From WLJO01 sp032117595 (GTDB lineage Bacteria > Actinomycetota > Acidimicrobiia > Acidimicrobiales > Ilumatobacteraceae), in NCBI GenBank assembly GCA_032117595.1, contig JAULYZ010000052.1, forward strand, positions 41,578 through 105,577: a stretch of DNA of 64,000 nucleotides, read 5' to 3'. The translations under genes and the position numbers were made by a program. The notes under the pieces were generated by a model that saw only the letters and a program-made list of their open reading frames with translations, was not told the origin of the DNA and did no database searches. Each line of letters starts with the position of its first letter. The stretch's first letter is position 1. This document shows positions 17,315 through 26,042 of the stretch, piece by piece.

Positions 17315-17686
17315 ATGCCCGCCTGCGCCACCGTCGATGCGTCCGGTATCCACATCCGGCTCAGCGGTTGGGCTGCTGCCGGTGCGTTCGTGCGGCGTAT
17401 CGACCTCACGCCGGAGGAGGTCCTCTCCGCCGAGATCCTCGAGTGGCGAGGGGTCCGTCAGCGTTTCGGCACGCGGTTGCGCAGCGCGCACCTCCCGCGA
17501 ATGCGGGCGGGTGGGTTCTTCCTCGTGAAGCGCAAGCGTCTGCGTCTGGTGTGGGTGTGGCTGCACCGCGGCGAACCGGCACTCTTCCTCGACACCACCG
17601 GTCGACGCCCCGGGGAGATCGCGTTCACCCGCTCGCTCGTCGACTTCGGCGAGGGCTCGGAGTGGCTCACGCAGCAAGTGCGCTGA
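17315..17686 (+). CDS. Small PH-like protein of unknown function
   Basis: 123 residues. Alternating short beta-strand-like segments (IHIRLSGW, AEILEWRG, LRLVWVWLHRGEPALFLDTT) and the closing helix ITRSLVDFG-like segment suggest a bacterial PH fold; no enzymatic motif is present. The ATG at 17315 was taken as the first start after the OYE gene, 58 bases downstream. Its last 20 bases overlap the 3' end of the convergent flavoprotein gene. Confidence 0.65.
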   Translation: MPACATVDASGIHIRLSGWAAAGAFVRRIDLTPEEVLSAEILEWRGVRQRFGTRLRSAHLPRMRAGGFFLVKRKRLRLVWVWLHRGEPALFLDTTGRRPGEIAFTRSLVDFGEGSEWLTQQVR

Positions 17687-18923
17687 GCACGGCATCGGCA
17701 CACCGTGATCCGCTGAAGAGCGCGCCCTGGATGGAGGGCGTATCGCGGTGATCTCCGCACACGAACAGGCCGTCGCCGAGCGACTGGCGCTGCTTCGGGC
17801 GGAACGGGGGAAGTTGATCGGGTTGCCCGTGGGCGATGGAATTGGTCCGCAGGTGCGTCCAGGCATCGACGGTTGGTCCCCACCAAGCCCGCAGCTGCGC
17901 GCGGACGGACGGCTCGAGATCGGTGCGATCCGTTGCCGGACACGCCGCGGCGATGAGCGCACGGCCGTCGCCGGGTCCGTAGTCGGGGGACACGTTGGTC
18001 ATGATCGCAACGTTCAGCGCCGGACCACTCGCCATCGCGTCGAGCACGATGAGACGGTCACGAAGCGGAGGTGTAGGAGCGGCGAACCACACACAGGCAA
18101 CCGGTCGCGAGGCCACCGGTTCGAGGCCCAGTAGGCGTGCGGCGGCGGGTCCGTCGGTGGCCACGACGACGCACCGCGCTGACACGGTCCTGCCATCGAC
18201 GGTGATCACCCGATTGGGCGTGACGTCGGCCACCGGTGTGTTGAGGTGAAGTGTCTCGTGGCGAAGGCCGTCGGCGATCTGCGCAGGGATCTCCTGCATG
18301 CCCCGCGCCGGCACTGCAGAGTTACCGACCGCGAGACACCGCATGATGGTGTCGAACATCCGACGACTCGCCGAGAGTGCAGGGTCGAGTTGGATGCCGC
18401 CGATGAGCGGACGGAAGAAGCGGTCGATCATGCGCTCGCTGAAGCCATCGGACCGCAGCGCGTCGATTGTCTGCATGTCGGGCGCTTGAAGGAGCTCGAG
18501 CGGGTCGGCTCGCCGGAGGCGCAGCAGCAGACGGGCGAGGCGCGCCTTGTCGAGTGGCGAGCCGACCGGGGCGATCGCAGAGTCGATCATCCGTGAGGGC
18601 ATACGCAACGGGTCACCGACCCGATGGAAGCGAGTTCCGACGCGGACCATCGCTCCCGGGTCGAAGCTGCGCAGGTCCAGTGCGGGAACGTCGAGCAAGC
18701 GGTGAAGCTCCGGGTACGCAGTGAGCACCACCTGGAAGCCTCTGTCGAGGCGGAAGCCGTCGACGATGTCGGTGCGCACGCGCCCGCCCACCCCGTCGGA
18801 TGCCTCGAGCACGATGCATGTACGGCCCCGCTGCTGGAGCGATCGTGCGGCGGTGAGGCCGGCCAGTCCGGCGCCCACCACGACCACGTCGACGTCTCGG
18901 GGCAGCTCGGTGGTCACCCCCAT
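17667..18923 (-). CDS. FAD-dependent amine-oxidase/phytoene-desaturase-like protein
   Basis: 418 residues. The N-terminal dinucleotide motif is VVVVGAGLAGLTAARSLQQRG and is followed by EASDGVGGRVRTD, the GG(R) motif of flavin amine oxidases, protoporphyrinogen oxidases and carotenoid desaturases. The C-terminus LFVCGDHRDTPSIQGALFSG is the second FAD contact. The gene is monocistronic and no carotenoid genes are near, so the substrate is open. I used the ATG at 18923; an in-frame ATG at 18938 adds five residues. Confidence 0.88.
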   Translation of the reverse strand: MGVTTELPRDVDVVVVGAGLAGLTAARSLQQRGRTCIVLEASDGVGGRVRTDIVDGFRLDRGFQVVLTAYPELHRLLDVPALDLRSFDPGAMVRVGTRFHRVGDPLRMPSRMIDSAIAPVGSPLDKARLARLLLRLRRADPLELLQAPDMQTIDALRSDGFSERMIDRFFRPLIGGIQLDPALSASRRMFDTIMRCLAVGNSAVPARGMQEIPAQIADGLRHETLHLNTPVADVTPNRVITVDGRTVSARCVVVATDGPAAARLLGLEPVASRPVACVWFAAPTPPLRDRLIVLDAMASGPALNVAIMTNVSPDYGPGDGRALIAAACPATDRTDLEPSVRAQLRAWWGPTVDAWTHLRTNSIAHGQPDQLPPFRPKQRQSLGDGLFVCGDHRDTPSIQGALFSGSRCADAVLSALAA

Positions 18924-18980
18924 GACGCTACGCAGCACCGGGCGGAGTCACACGCCCCGTATGCGTTCGGGGCTACGTGG

Positions 18981-19766
18981 TCACGACCTCGCTCGGTCCC
19001 GCAACCGTCTCGGTCGCCCGATCCGCACGTTCACCCCGGGCGACCAGAGCGCGATGGGTTCGCCTTCCGGGTGGGGGAGGCCGGCGGCGGTCATCAGCGA
19101 TTCATCGAGATCGACGACGGTGGCGCGATGGAGCGGCCAGGGCTCATGATCGACCTTCGCCCAGATGGGGCGTCCGGCCCACGTGGACCCGAGCGCCCAC
19201 CTTGCCGTCACAAAGTGTTCGAGGTCGGTCACATCCTCGGGTGCAACTCGATCACCGACGCGGAGTGCAAGGCGGCTGAATGCACGGTCACGCGGCCAAC
19301 GACGCGATGAGCGGTATTCGACGAGGCCGTCGGACCCCTCGATCGACCCGGACGAGATCGACCCGGACGAGATCGACATCGATGACCAGCAGTAGGGCAG
19401 GTGGTAGGAGACGCGGGCGACCAGCGTGGGAACGAGCCGCGTGATGTCGAGGCTCATGAACCACACACCGCGGCGTCCGTCGGGGGCGACGATGTAGGTG
19501 CGGATGTTCGTCTCGGGGAACGACGAGAGTCGCCCGAACGGGGGCAGCCCCGGAACCCTGATTCGGTCCATCCAGAACGGAATGAGGCCTACCCATGCAG
19601 CGCCGTCGAACGTGTCGACCCGAAACGGTGGGGGAATGTGTCGTTGGACGGCCTCGGGGTCGAAGGGCCAGTGCACCGAGCCAAGTCGTTGCCAGCCCTG
19701 CAGCATCACAGGACGACGCACCGGCGAGGGGCACGACGGACTGATGGGTTCGGTCTCGGCGGTCAT
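18981..19766 (-). CDS. DUF2071 (YqjF-like) protein
   Basis: 261 residues. The opening WQRLGSVHWPFDPEAVQRHIPPP, then DGAAWVGLIPFWM and FPETNIRTYI are the conserved core of DUF2071/YqjF proteins, whose biochemical role is unknown. A Ser/Gly stretch (SISSGSISSGSI) near residue 135 is encoded by a 15-bp direct repeat. The ATG at 19766 overlaps the stop of the amidohydrolase gene as ATGA, so the two are coupled. Confidence 0.85.
   Translation of the reverse strand: MTAETEPISPSCPSPVRRPVMLQGWQRLGSVHWPFDPEAVQRHIPPPFRVDTFDGAAWVGLIPFWMDRIRVPGLPPFGRLSSFPETNIRTYIVAPDGRRGVWFMSLDITRLVPTLVARVSYHLPYCWSSMSISSGSISSGSIEGSDGLVEYRSSRRWPRDRAFSRLALRVGDRVAPEDVTDLEHFVTARWALGSTWAGRPIWAKVDHEPWPLHRATVVDLDESLMTAAGLPHPEGEPIALWSPGVNVRIGRPRRLRDRARS
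19341..19385. repeat. Short direct repeat of 15 bp inside DUF2071 gene
   Basis: Two exact copies of GATCGACCCGGACGA (19341-19355 and 19356-19370) followed by a third, diverged copy. The unit is a multiple of three and keeps the frame, encoding SSGSI repeats in a predicted surface loop. Copy number probably varies between strains by slippage. Confidence 0.8.
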
Positions 19767-21026
19767 CGGACGATCGCAGCGGTCTCCGAGCGTTGGGCCA
19801 CCCGTCGGCCGCGTCGATAGACGATGCGGTCGCGCGGCGCATCGGCCATGGCGCCGCGCACCGTCGGTGCAGCGATGGCCACGAGATCGGCCGGATCTCC
19901 GACGCGCATGTCGACGCGGCCCACGCCGAGTACCTCGCGCCCGCAGTTGCCGACGAGTTCGAGAGCCGCATCCGGGAGTTGGTGGGCAGCCATCACCAGC
20001 AGCGACGCAGTCTCGAGCGCGTCACTGCGACCCATCGGGTTGAACGGGTCCTGCACATTGTCGGCACCGACCGCCACACGCACGCCCGCGTCGCGCAGCA
20101 CATTGATCGGGGCGATACCGCGAGGCATGGCGCTCTCGTGCTCCCAGCCCTGGAGGAACAGGTTCGTCTGCGGCAGCGGGATCACCGCAATGCGAGCCTC
20201 AGCGGCCTCCCGGGCAACAGCCTGCTGCACCTCGATCGGCACCATCGAGAGGCTCACGCAATGACTCGCGGAGACCTCATGTGGGAAGCCGGTGTCGAGG
20301 ATCGAGCGCGCCAGCAGCCGTAGCNNNNNNNNNNCGTAGCGAGAGCATGTGCGGATCGAGCGTTTCGTCCACGTGGAGATCCATCCCGATGCCCGCATCG
20401 GAGGCCACGCGCAGCGCATTGTCGATCAGTCCCTGCGGATCGGGGTCGAGGTGAGGGCATCCGCCCACGAGGTGCGCGCCGAGCGACACGGCCTCGAGGA
20501 GCGCAGCGCGGTTGTCGGCGCCGTCGGGGCCTGTCATCGGCGACGCAGTCAGCGCAACGATCTGGATGTCCATGAGGTCGGTGAACTCGGTGATCGCCTC
20601 CTGCACGGCGCGTAGGTGCATCACGCCGTTTCCCCCGCCGACATTCACGTGGGTGCGGACCGCCGTGGTGCCGTTGAGGAGCAGGCGCTCGAGGGCGGCT
20701 CGTGCGCGCATGACCATGTCGTCGAAGGTGAACTGACCCCGTTTGGCGGCAGCCACCCAGGCATCGATGGCGCCGATGAGGTCGCCGCGGGGGTTCGGCA
20801 CGTTGTCGGCCGTGAGTGCTTTGTCGATGTGGGCATGTGGCTCGACGAGTCCCGGGAGTACGAGTCGCCCGCCGAGGTCCTCGACGGAGAGGTTGCCGGC
20901 TCCCACAGTGGCATCGGCCGGTCCGGAGGTTTCGACGGGAGTAACCGCTGCGATTCGGCCCTGCTCGACCGAGATGTTCACTCGACGTCCGTCGGGGAGC
21001 AGTGCGTTGGTGAGCCTGAGGGTCAT
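19763..21026 (-). CDS. Cytosine-deaminase-type amidohydrolase, interrupted by a 10-N gap
   Basis: About 415 residues after gap repair. Metal and catalytic sites of the CodA/AtzC-like amidohydrolases are all visible: EPHAHIDKAL, HVDETLDP, ASHCVSLS and GADNVQDPF. The enzyme should deaminate a pyrimidine, triazine or related ring. The frame changes across the Ns at 20325-20334, but merging the CGTAGC found on both sides gives one continuous frame through DPHMLSLRLLARSI. ATG at 21026; the stop overlaps the DUF2071 start. The luciferase-like F420 enzyme is divergent, 35 bases away. Confidence 0.88.
20325..20334. other. Scaffold gap 1 (10 N)
   Basis: Ten Ns inside the amidohydrolase gene. The six bases CGTAGC occur immediately left (20319-20324) and right (20335-20340) of the Ns. 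Collapsing Ns plus one copy removes 16 bases, restores the reading frame and gives a family-typical protein sequence, so the gap most likely has no missing bases. Confidence 0.9.
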
Positions 21027-21061
21027 GGTCACAGTGTGGCGGGCGTGGGAAAGTTCCGTCC

Positions 21062-21874
21062 GTGACCGTTGCACCCCCCCGACCCTCCCGTGGCATCTGG
21101 CTGTATCCCGACGCCCCTGTTGGCGATCTCGTCGAGGCCGTCGTGGAGGCCGACCGGGGTGGTCTCGACGAGGTATGGGTGGCCGACGAGGGCGTGGCCC
21201 GCGACCCCTGGGTGATCCTCTCGGCCGCTGCGGTGCGGACCTCACGGGTGCGACTCGGCACCGGTATCACCACTGCTGCGCTCCGCCATCCCGGCGCACT
21301 CGGCGCAGCCGTCTCGACGCTCGACGAACTGAGCGGTGGTCGTGCTGTGCTCGGCCTTGGGGTGGGCGGTCATGAGTCGCTCGGGCCCTTCGGCATCACC
21401 GTCGACCGCCCGGTGGCTGCCGTGCGCAATGCCGTCCGTGCAGCGCGGGCTGTCATCGAGCGTCGGGCCGCCGATGGTTATGCGCCTCCGCCGCACGGCG
21501 TGCCGCCGCGCCGAGTACCGATCTTCGTCGGCGCAAAGGGCGAGCAGCTCAACCGCATGGCGAGTCGCGAGGCAGATGGTGTGTTCCTCTCCGGTTTCGC
21601 GCTCGACGCTCTCGACGAACCGGTCGGGTGGGCCCGGTCGGCGAGGCCCGTGCACGTCGGACTCTTCGCGTCGGTGCGGTTCCGTGCAGACGCTCCCGTG
21701 GACCCAACGTCGCTCATCGGTTCGCCGGCCGAGGTCGGCGAGGGACTCCGTCAACTGGTGCTTCGCCATCACCCCGAGACCATCGGGCTCGCTCTCGTGG
21801 ACCACGACCACCCGGTGGACATGGTGCGGCGGGCGTTGGACTCGTTCGCAGTGCTCGACGCGTTGTTGCCCTAG
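21062..21874 (+). CDS. Luciferase-like (LLM class) F420-type oxidoreductase
   Basis: 270 residues, GTG start. The pattern WVADEG...RLGTGITTAALRHPGALGAAVSTLDELSGGRAVLGLGVGG is the core of bacterial-luciferase-like TIM barrels that use F420 or FMN. It is shorter than the usual 300-350 residues, lacking part of the insertion region, but keeps IFVGAKGEQLNRMASREADGVFLSG. In this F420-rich setting cofactor F420 is the likely partner. Divergent from the amidohydrolase. Confidence 0.88.
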   Translation: MTVAPPRPSRGIWLYPDAPVGDLVEAVVEADRGGLDEVWVADEGVARDPWVILSAAAVRTSRVRLGTGITTAALRHPGALGAAVSTLDELSGGRAVLGLGVGGHESLGPFGITVDRPVAAVRNAVRAARAVIERRAADGYAPPPHGVPPRRVPIFVGAKGEQLNRMASREADGVFLSGFALDALDEPVGWARSARPVHVGLFASVRFRADAPVDPTSLIGSPAEVGEGLRQLVLRHHPETIGLALVDHDHPVDMVRRALDSFAVLDALLP

Positions 21875-21887
21875 TGGGCGCAGAGGT

Positions 21888-22178
21888 TCAGCAGTCGCGG
21901 ACCACGTCGAAGGTGCGCAGTGTGCAGTCCCGCCACCAGGGGCCCATCGCTGCGTCGACCTCGGCCAACTTGTCGGCCGGGATCGAGAACCAACTCTCGT
22001 CGTCGGCCCAGACGATCATGGCGCAGATCTCGTCGGGGCGTCCGCGCTCGACCCACAGTTGCTTTCGGACGAAACCCTGCTGCTGCTCGAGGAACCGGCT
22101 CCAGGTGCGCTCCTCGACCTCCATCCACTGTGCTCGTTCGGACTCAGTGACCGGGAACGTGAGGAACTCGATGACCAT
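21888..22178 (-). CDS. Small TIGR03792-like protein
   Basis: 96 residues: MVIEFLTFPV near the start, then ERTWSRFLEQQQGFVRKQLWVERG and a Trp-rich end (ESWFSIPADKLAEVDAAMGPWW). This layout is that of a ferredoxin-like dimeric alpha/beta-barrel family (antibiotic-monooxygenase-like fold). Function unknown. It lies between two plus-strand genes and ends 13 bases from the luciferase-like gene stop. Confidence 0.7.
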   Translation of the reverse strand: MVIEFLTFPVTESERAQWMEVEERTWSRFLEQQQGFVRKQLWVERGRPDEICAMIVWADDESWFSIPADKLAEVDAAMGPWWRDCTLRTFDVVRDC

Positions 22179-22220
22179 GCCACTCAGTATGACGGCTTGG
22201 CCAGCGTCTACGGTCGGTCC

Positions 22221-23105
22221 ATGACCCCGGAGACTGCCGCCGTCGACGCAGTGCTGCGATCGACACGATCCGTTCGCAAGGCGCTCGATCTCGACCGACC
22301 CGTCGATCATCGACTGATCCTCGAGTGCATCGATCTCGCCGAGCAGGCGCCGACAGGCGGCAATATCTCGAGCCGTCGGTGGATGGTCGTGCGTGACCCG
22401 GCAGTGCGGGCATCGCTTGCGGAGATCTATCGAGCAGCGGGCGGCAACGGGATCATCGAGCTCGCAGGGCGCCTGCGCGGGACCGGACATGCGAGCGAGC
22501 GGGTGATGGCATCGGGCGCCTACCTCGCCGAGCGCCTGCAGGACGTGCCGGTGGTGGTGATTGCTTGCATCTGGGGAGTGCACGACAACTCGGGGAAGCC
22601 GGGCCTGTTCGACTCGGTGCTGCAATCGGCATGGAGCTTCTGCCTCGCCGCCCGCGCTCGCGGTCTGGGTACTGCATGGACCACGCTCCATCTGACCCGT
22701 GCTCAGGAGGTCGCCGACCTGCTCGGCATCCCCGAGGGCGTCACCCAGGTGGTCCTGCTCCCGGTGGCGCACACCAACAAGCAGGAGTTCCGCGCGGCCG
22801 AACGGCGCCCAGCCGCAGAGATCACCTACGTCGATCACTGGGGACACGTCGTGCGCGACGACGGGGCCGACGCAGCGGTGTTCGAGACCGATCTCGATGC
22901 GCCGGTCCGTGCGGTGCGCGCTGCACTCGAGGCGCATCCGCCGGCCAGCTCTGCGGTAGAGGTGCAACTCGAGCCGATCGGCCGACGTGTGCGTCTGCGG
23001 GTGCTCAGCGCAGACCCTGTTGCCCCAACCTCGGTCGTCCCCGCGCTCGAGAACCTCGCTTCGTACGCCGAACGGATCAGGTCGGCGGTACAGGCATCGG
23101 GCTGA
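22221..23105 (+). CDS. Nitroreductase-family protein with C-terminal extension
   Basis: 294 residues. Residues 1-205 form an FMN nitroreductase domain: TRSVRKALDL (phosphate-binding Arg), APTGGNISSRRWMVV, and ARARGLGTAWTTLH. Residues 210-294 have no recognised family and are probably an alpha/beta cap (AVEVQLEPIGRRVRLRVLSAD). Its last 29 bases overlap the 3' end of the convergent enolase-superfamily gene. The ATG at 22221 follows the divergent start of the 96-residue gene. Confidence 0.85.
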   Translation: MTPETAAVDAVLRSTRSVRKALDLDRPVDHRLILECIDLAEQAPTGGNISSRRWMVVRDPAVRASLAEIYRAAGGNGIIELAGRLRGTGHASERVMASGAYLAERLQDVPVVVIACIWGVHDNSGKPGLFDSVLQSAWSFCLAARARGLGTAWTTLHLTRAQEVADLLGIPEGVTQVVLLPVAHTNKQEFRAAERRPAAEITYVDHWGHVVRDDGADAAVFETDLDAPVRAVRAALEAHPPASSAVEVQLEPIGRRVRLRVLSADPVAPTSVVPALENLASYAERIRSAVQASG

Positions 23106-24159
23106 AACCGAGCCCTGGGCCCTCGGGCACGAGGACGCAACCGTCGACGATGGTGGGCACCGGCATCCCGCAGGGGAACGAGCCGCCCTCGGGGAGCCAC
23201 GGCACCTCGACCCAGTGCACCTGCGGGGTCACGGCGGCCCAGTGCAGGTTGGCGAGCAGCGAGGGACCGAGCGAATAGTTGTGCGGGCACAGCGGCACGC
23301 CGGTCCGCGCCGAACTCTCAGCGAGGCGCCGTGCGGGTGTGAGGCCGCCGAGTTTGACCACCTCGGGCTGCAGCACGTCGACGGCTCCCGAGGCGAGCAG
23401 ACGTTCGAGACCCGACACGCTGAACTCGTTCTCGCCTGCGGCAATCGGCATGGTGGCGCGCCGTCGGACTCGAGCGAGCGCGTCGTGGTCGGTCTGGGGG
23501 AACACCGGTTCCTCGAACCAGGCGAGTTGTGCACCCGCAAGCGCTGCGGCGGCTGCATGTGCACCGGCTTCGTCGAAACGTGCACTGGCATCCACCATGA
23601 GGACGACCTCGGGGCCGAGGCGACGGCGCACCTCGTTGATGAGCACGGGGTCGGCTTCGTGCAGTTTGACCGCGCGGAAGCCTGCGTCGAGCGCACGGGT
23701 CGCATCGGTACATACCCCGTCGACGTCACCGATCCAGGTGAGGCTCGCATAGGCGCCAACCGGGTCGGGTCGTCGCTCGCCCAGCAGATCGGCGACAGGA
23801 CGTCCGAGCCGTCGCCCCAACAGGTCCCACAGCGCAAGGTCGATGCCACTCATCGCCGTCGAGACGATGCCCTCGTGCCCGTACTGCAGCGTTGCCCGGA
23901 ACATGCGGTTCCAGATCGACTCAATACCGCCCACGCTGTCGCACGCTGAGCCCACCACTACCGGCGTCAGCAAGCTGTCGATGGCGACGGCAATCGGCAG
24001 AACCGGCGTGCCGGGGAGCGCAGCAGGCTGGTACGTGCCCCACCACGTCTCACCCGTGCCTACCACGCCGTCGGACCCGATAGCGCGAACCAACAACTGC
24101 GGATTGAGCGGATCCGCGAGGATTTCAACCTCGATGGATTCGACCGTCCGCTCCGCCAT
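23077..24159 (-). CDS. Mandelate racemase/muconate-lactonizing enzyme family (enolase superfamily)
   Basis: 360 residues. Metal ligands at the ends of barrel strands are seen as LMVDAS (Asp), WFEEPV (Glu) and GENEF (Glu); the second strand carries KLH (K-x-H) and a later CPHNYSLGP supplies the catalytic His. This makes a dehydratase or racemase of a sugar acid likely, but no sugar transporter or aldolase is nearby to name the substrate. I used the ATG at 24159 (MAERTVES); an in-frame ATG at 24192 is less likely. Confidence 0.9.
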   Translation of the reverse strand: MAERTVESIEVEILADPLNPQLLVRAIGSDGVVGTGETWWGTYQPAALPGTPVLPIAVAIDSLLTPVVVGSACDSVGGIESIWNRMFRATLQYGHEGIVSTAMSGIDLALWDLLGRRLGRPVADLLGERRPDPVGAYASLTWIGDVDGVCTDATRALDAGFRAVKLHEADPVLINEVRRRLGPEVVLMVDASARFDEAGAHAAAAALAGAQLAWFEEPVFPQTDHDALARVRRRATMPIAAGENEFSVSGLERLLASGAVDVLQPEVVKLGGLTPARRLAESSARTGVPLCPHNYSLGPSLLANLHWAAVTPQVHWVEVPWLPEGGSFPCGMPVPTIVDGCVLVPEGPGLGFSPMPVPPT

Positions 24160-24255
24160 GGGGTGAGCGTATGCGCCGGTGAGGGTCCGCAACGGGTGAT
24201 GTCGAACGAGCGGATTCCCGCGGGTCGACCGCTTGCGATGGGTAGGACGCTGCGA

Positions 24256-24690
24256 TCAGACGCGTTCGAGCACGATCACGGGGATGACCCGTGAGGTCTT
24301 GGCCGCGTACTCGTCGAAGTTCGGCATCTGGTCGGCCTGGGCGCGGAACAGGCGGTCACGCTCGGCACCGGTTGCCTCCACCGCCATCGCCTCGTAGGTC
24401 TCGCCGGGCAGTTCCACCGTGACACGCGGGTTCGCCTTCATGTTCAGGTACCAGTGCGGGTCCTTCGGCGAACCGCCTTTGGAGGCGATGATGACGACTC
24501 GGTCGCCGTCGAGGCTGTAGACGAGCGGGCTCGTGCGGCGCTCGCCGGACTTGGCGCCGATGTGAGTGACCAGCACGAGCGGGGAGCCCGCGAACATGCC
24601 GGTGACCTTGCCGTTGTTCGCCCGGAACTCCTCGATCAGCTTCGCGTTGAAGGCGTTGATGTCCCGGGCCATGTCGTTGGAGTCGCTCAT
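24256..24690 (-). CDS. Deazaflavin (F420)-dependent nitroreductase family protein (Ddn-like)
   Basis: 144 residues, the usual size. The core motifs of the DUF385/Ddn family are present: PLVLVTHIGAKSGERRTSPLVY, GDRVVIIASKGGSPKDPHWYLNMKANPRVTVE. These small split-barrel proteins reduce quinones or nitro compounds with F420H2 and are often membrane-associated. Divergent from the SnoaL-like gene, 41 bases apart. The 96-base stretch 24160-24255 after its stop holds nothing I can identify. Confidence 0.9.
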   Translation of the reverse strand: MSDSNDMARDINAFNAKLIEEFRANNGKVTGMFAGSPLVLVTHIGAKSGERRTSPLVYSLDGDRVVIIASKGGSPKDPHWYLNMKANPRVTVELPGETYEAMAVEATGAERDRLFRAQADQMPNFDEYAAKTSRVIPVIVLERV

Positions 24691-24731
24691 GGCTCGGGAC
24701 GGTAGCGGCTCGGTGGCCTAAGTTGTCCGCC

Positions 24732-25106
24732 GTGAGCCAATCCCCAGCAGAAGCCGTCGTGCGGCGCTACGCCGATGAGTTGTACCGACTCCGCAACCTC
24801 GACATCATCCCCGAACTCGTCTCGGATCCGACGATTCGCCACGAACCGAGCGGTGAGACACTCACCTACACCCTCGCCGACAGCCTCGCCCGGGCGAAGC
24901 ATCTCCAGGCCGAGTTCTCCGCCATGCGGTTCGACGAGGTGGCCTTCATCGCGAACGACACCGATGTCTGCTGGGTGTTCGATGCTGCGCTCGTGCGCGC
25001 CGACGGCACCGAGGTGACGATGTGCGGTGTCGAGGTGTTCCGGGTGCGCGGCGGCAAGATCGTCGAGGTCTGGAACCCGAAGCCCGCTCCCGGGTCCTGG
25101 GGCTGA
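24732..25106 (+). CDS. SnoaL-like / NTF2-fold protein
   Basis: 124 residues: an N-terminal helix pair (AVVRRYADELYRLRNLDII), then strands ending in EVFRVRGGKIVEVWNPKPAP, the usual C-terminus of SnoaL-like proteins. Such domains can be isomerases, cyclases or simple ligand binders. The GTG at 24732 is chosen over a TTG at 24723. The aldo/keto reductase gene starts three bases after its stop, so they form an operon. Confidence 0.8.
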   Translation: MSQSPAEAVVRRYADELYRLRNLDIIPELVSDPTIRHEPSGETLTYTLADSLARAKHLQAEFSAMRFDEVAFIANDTDVCWVFDAALVRADGTEVTMCGVEVFRVRGGKIVEVWNPKPAPGSWG

Positions 25107-25109
25107 GCC

Positions 25110-26000
25110 GTGACGAACGCAATCCATCGTGTGCCGTTCGGCCGGACGGGTCACGAGAGCAGTCGCGTGATCTTCGGCGCAGCGGCGCTCGGCTCGATGC
25201 GTCAGGAGCGCGCCGATGCCCTGCTCGATGCCCTGCTGGAGTTCGGTGTCAACCACATCGACACGGCGGCCTCCTACGGCGACGCCGAGCTCCGAATCGC
25301 GCCGTGGATGGTGCAGCACCGATCGAAGTTCTTCCTCGCCACCAAGACCGGCGACAGGACGGGTCGCGCTGCACGCGAATCACTCGAGCGTTCGCTCGAA
25401 CGGATGGGCGTCGACTCGATCGATCTCATCCAGCTCCACAATCTCGTCGAGGTCGACGAGTGGGACACGGCGTTCAGCCCCACCGGCGCTGTCGCCGCGC
25501 TGGAGCAGGCACGCAACGAGGGTCTCGTGCGCTTCATCGGCGTCACGGGGCACGGCACCCGCATCGCCGCGATGCACCTGCGGAGCCTCGAACGCTTCGA
25601 CTTCGACTCGGTGCTCCTCCCGTTCAACTTCACGATGCTGGCCAGCGACGCGTACCGCAGCGATGTGGAGCGATTGCTCGCACTCTGTGCCGATCGTGGA
25701 GTTGCGGTCCAGACCATCAAGTCAGTGGCCCGGCGTCGCTGGCCCGACGACAGCACCGAGTCCCGCTTCTCGTGGTACCAGGCCCTCCCGCCGGGTGGTG
25801 CGCTGCAGCGGGCTGTCGACTTCGTGCTCGGTCGAGAGCAGCTGTTCCTCAACACCTCGAGCGACGGACGGTTGCTGCGCCCGATCCTCGAGGCTGCAAG
25901 TCGTCACGGGAGTGTCCCCAGCGATGCAGCGATGCTGGCCGACGTGGACGAGCACGGCATGTCGCCGATCTTCGACGGTTCGGATCTCGAGCGGATCTAG
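25110..26000 (+). CDS. Aldo/keto reductase
   Basis: 296 residues, GTG start. The catalytic set is complete: Asp and Tyr in IDTAASYGDAE, Lys in ATKTGDRT, His in IDLIQLHNL. After the barrel, the last 70 residues include a region with FLNTSSDGRLLRPILEAAS instead of the NADP-binding RS/TxxN pattern in its usual form, so cofactor preference is unclear. Downstream of the SnoaL-like gene in the same operon; substrate unknown. Confidence 0.9.
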   Translation: MTNAIHRVPFGRTGHESSRVIFGAAALGSMRQERADALLDALLEFGVNHIDTAASYGDAELRIAPWMVQHRSKFFLATKTGDRTGRAARESLERSLERMGVDSIDLIQLHNLVEVDEWDTAFSPTGAVAALEQARNEGLVRFIGVTGHGTRIAAMHLRSLERFDFDSVLLPFNFTMLASDAYRSDVERLLALCADRGVAVQTIKSVARRRWPDDSTESRFSWYQALPPGGALQRAVDFVLGREQLFLNTSSDGRLLRPILEAASRHGSVPSDAAMLADVDEHGMSPIFDGSDLERI

Positions 26001-26042
26001 GCGTACCCCGGCGCTGTCGGCTCGCCGGACCGCGTCACCTGT

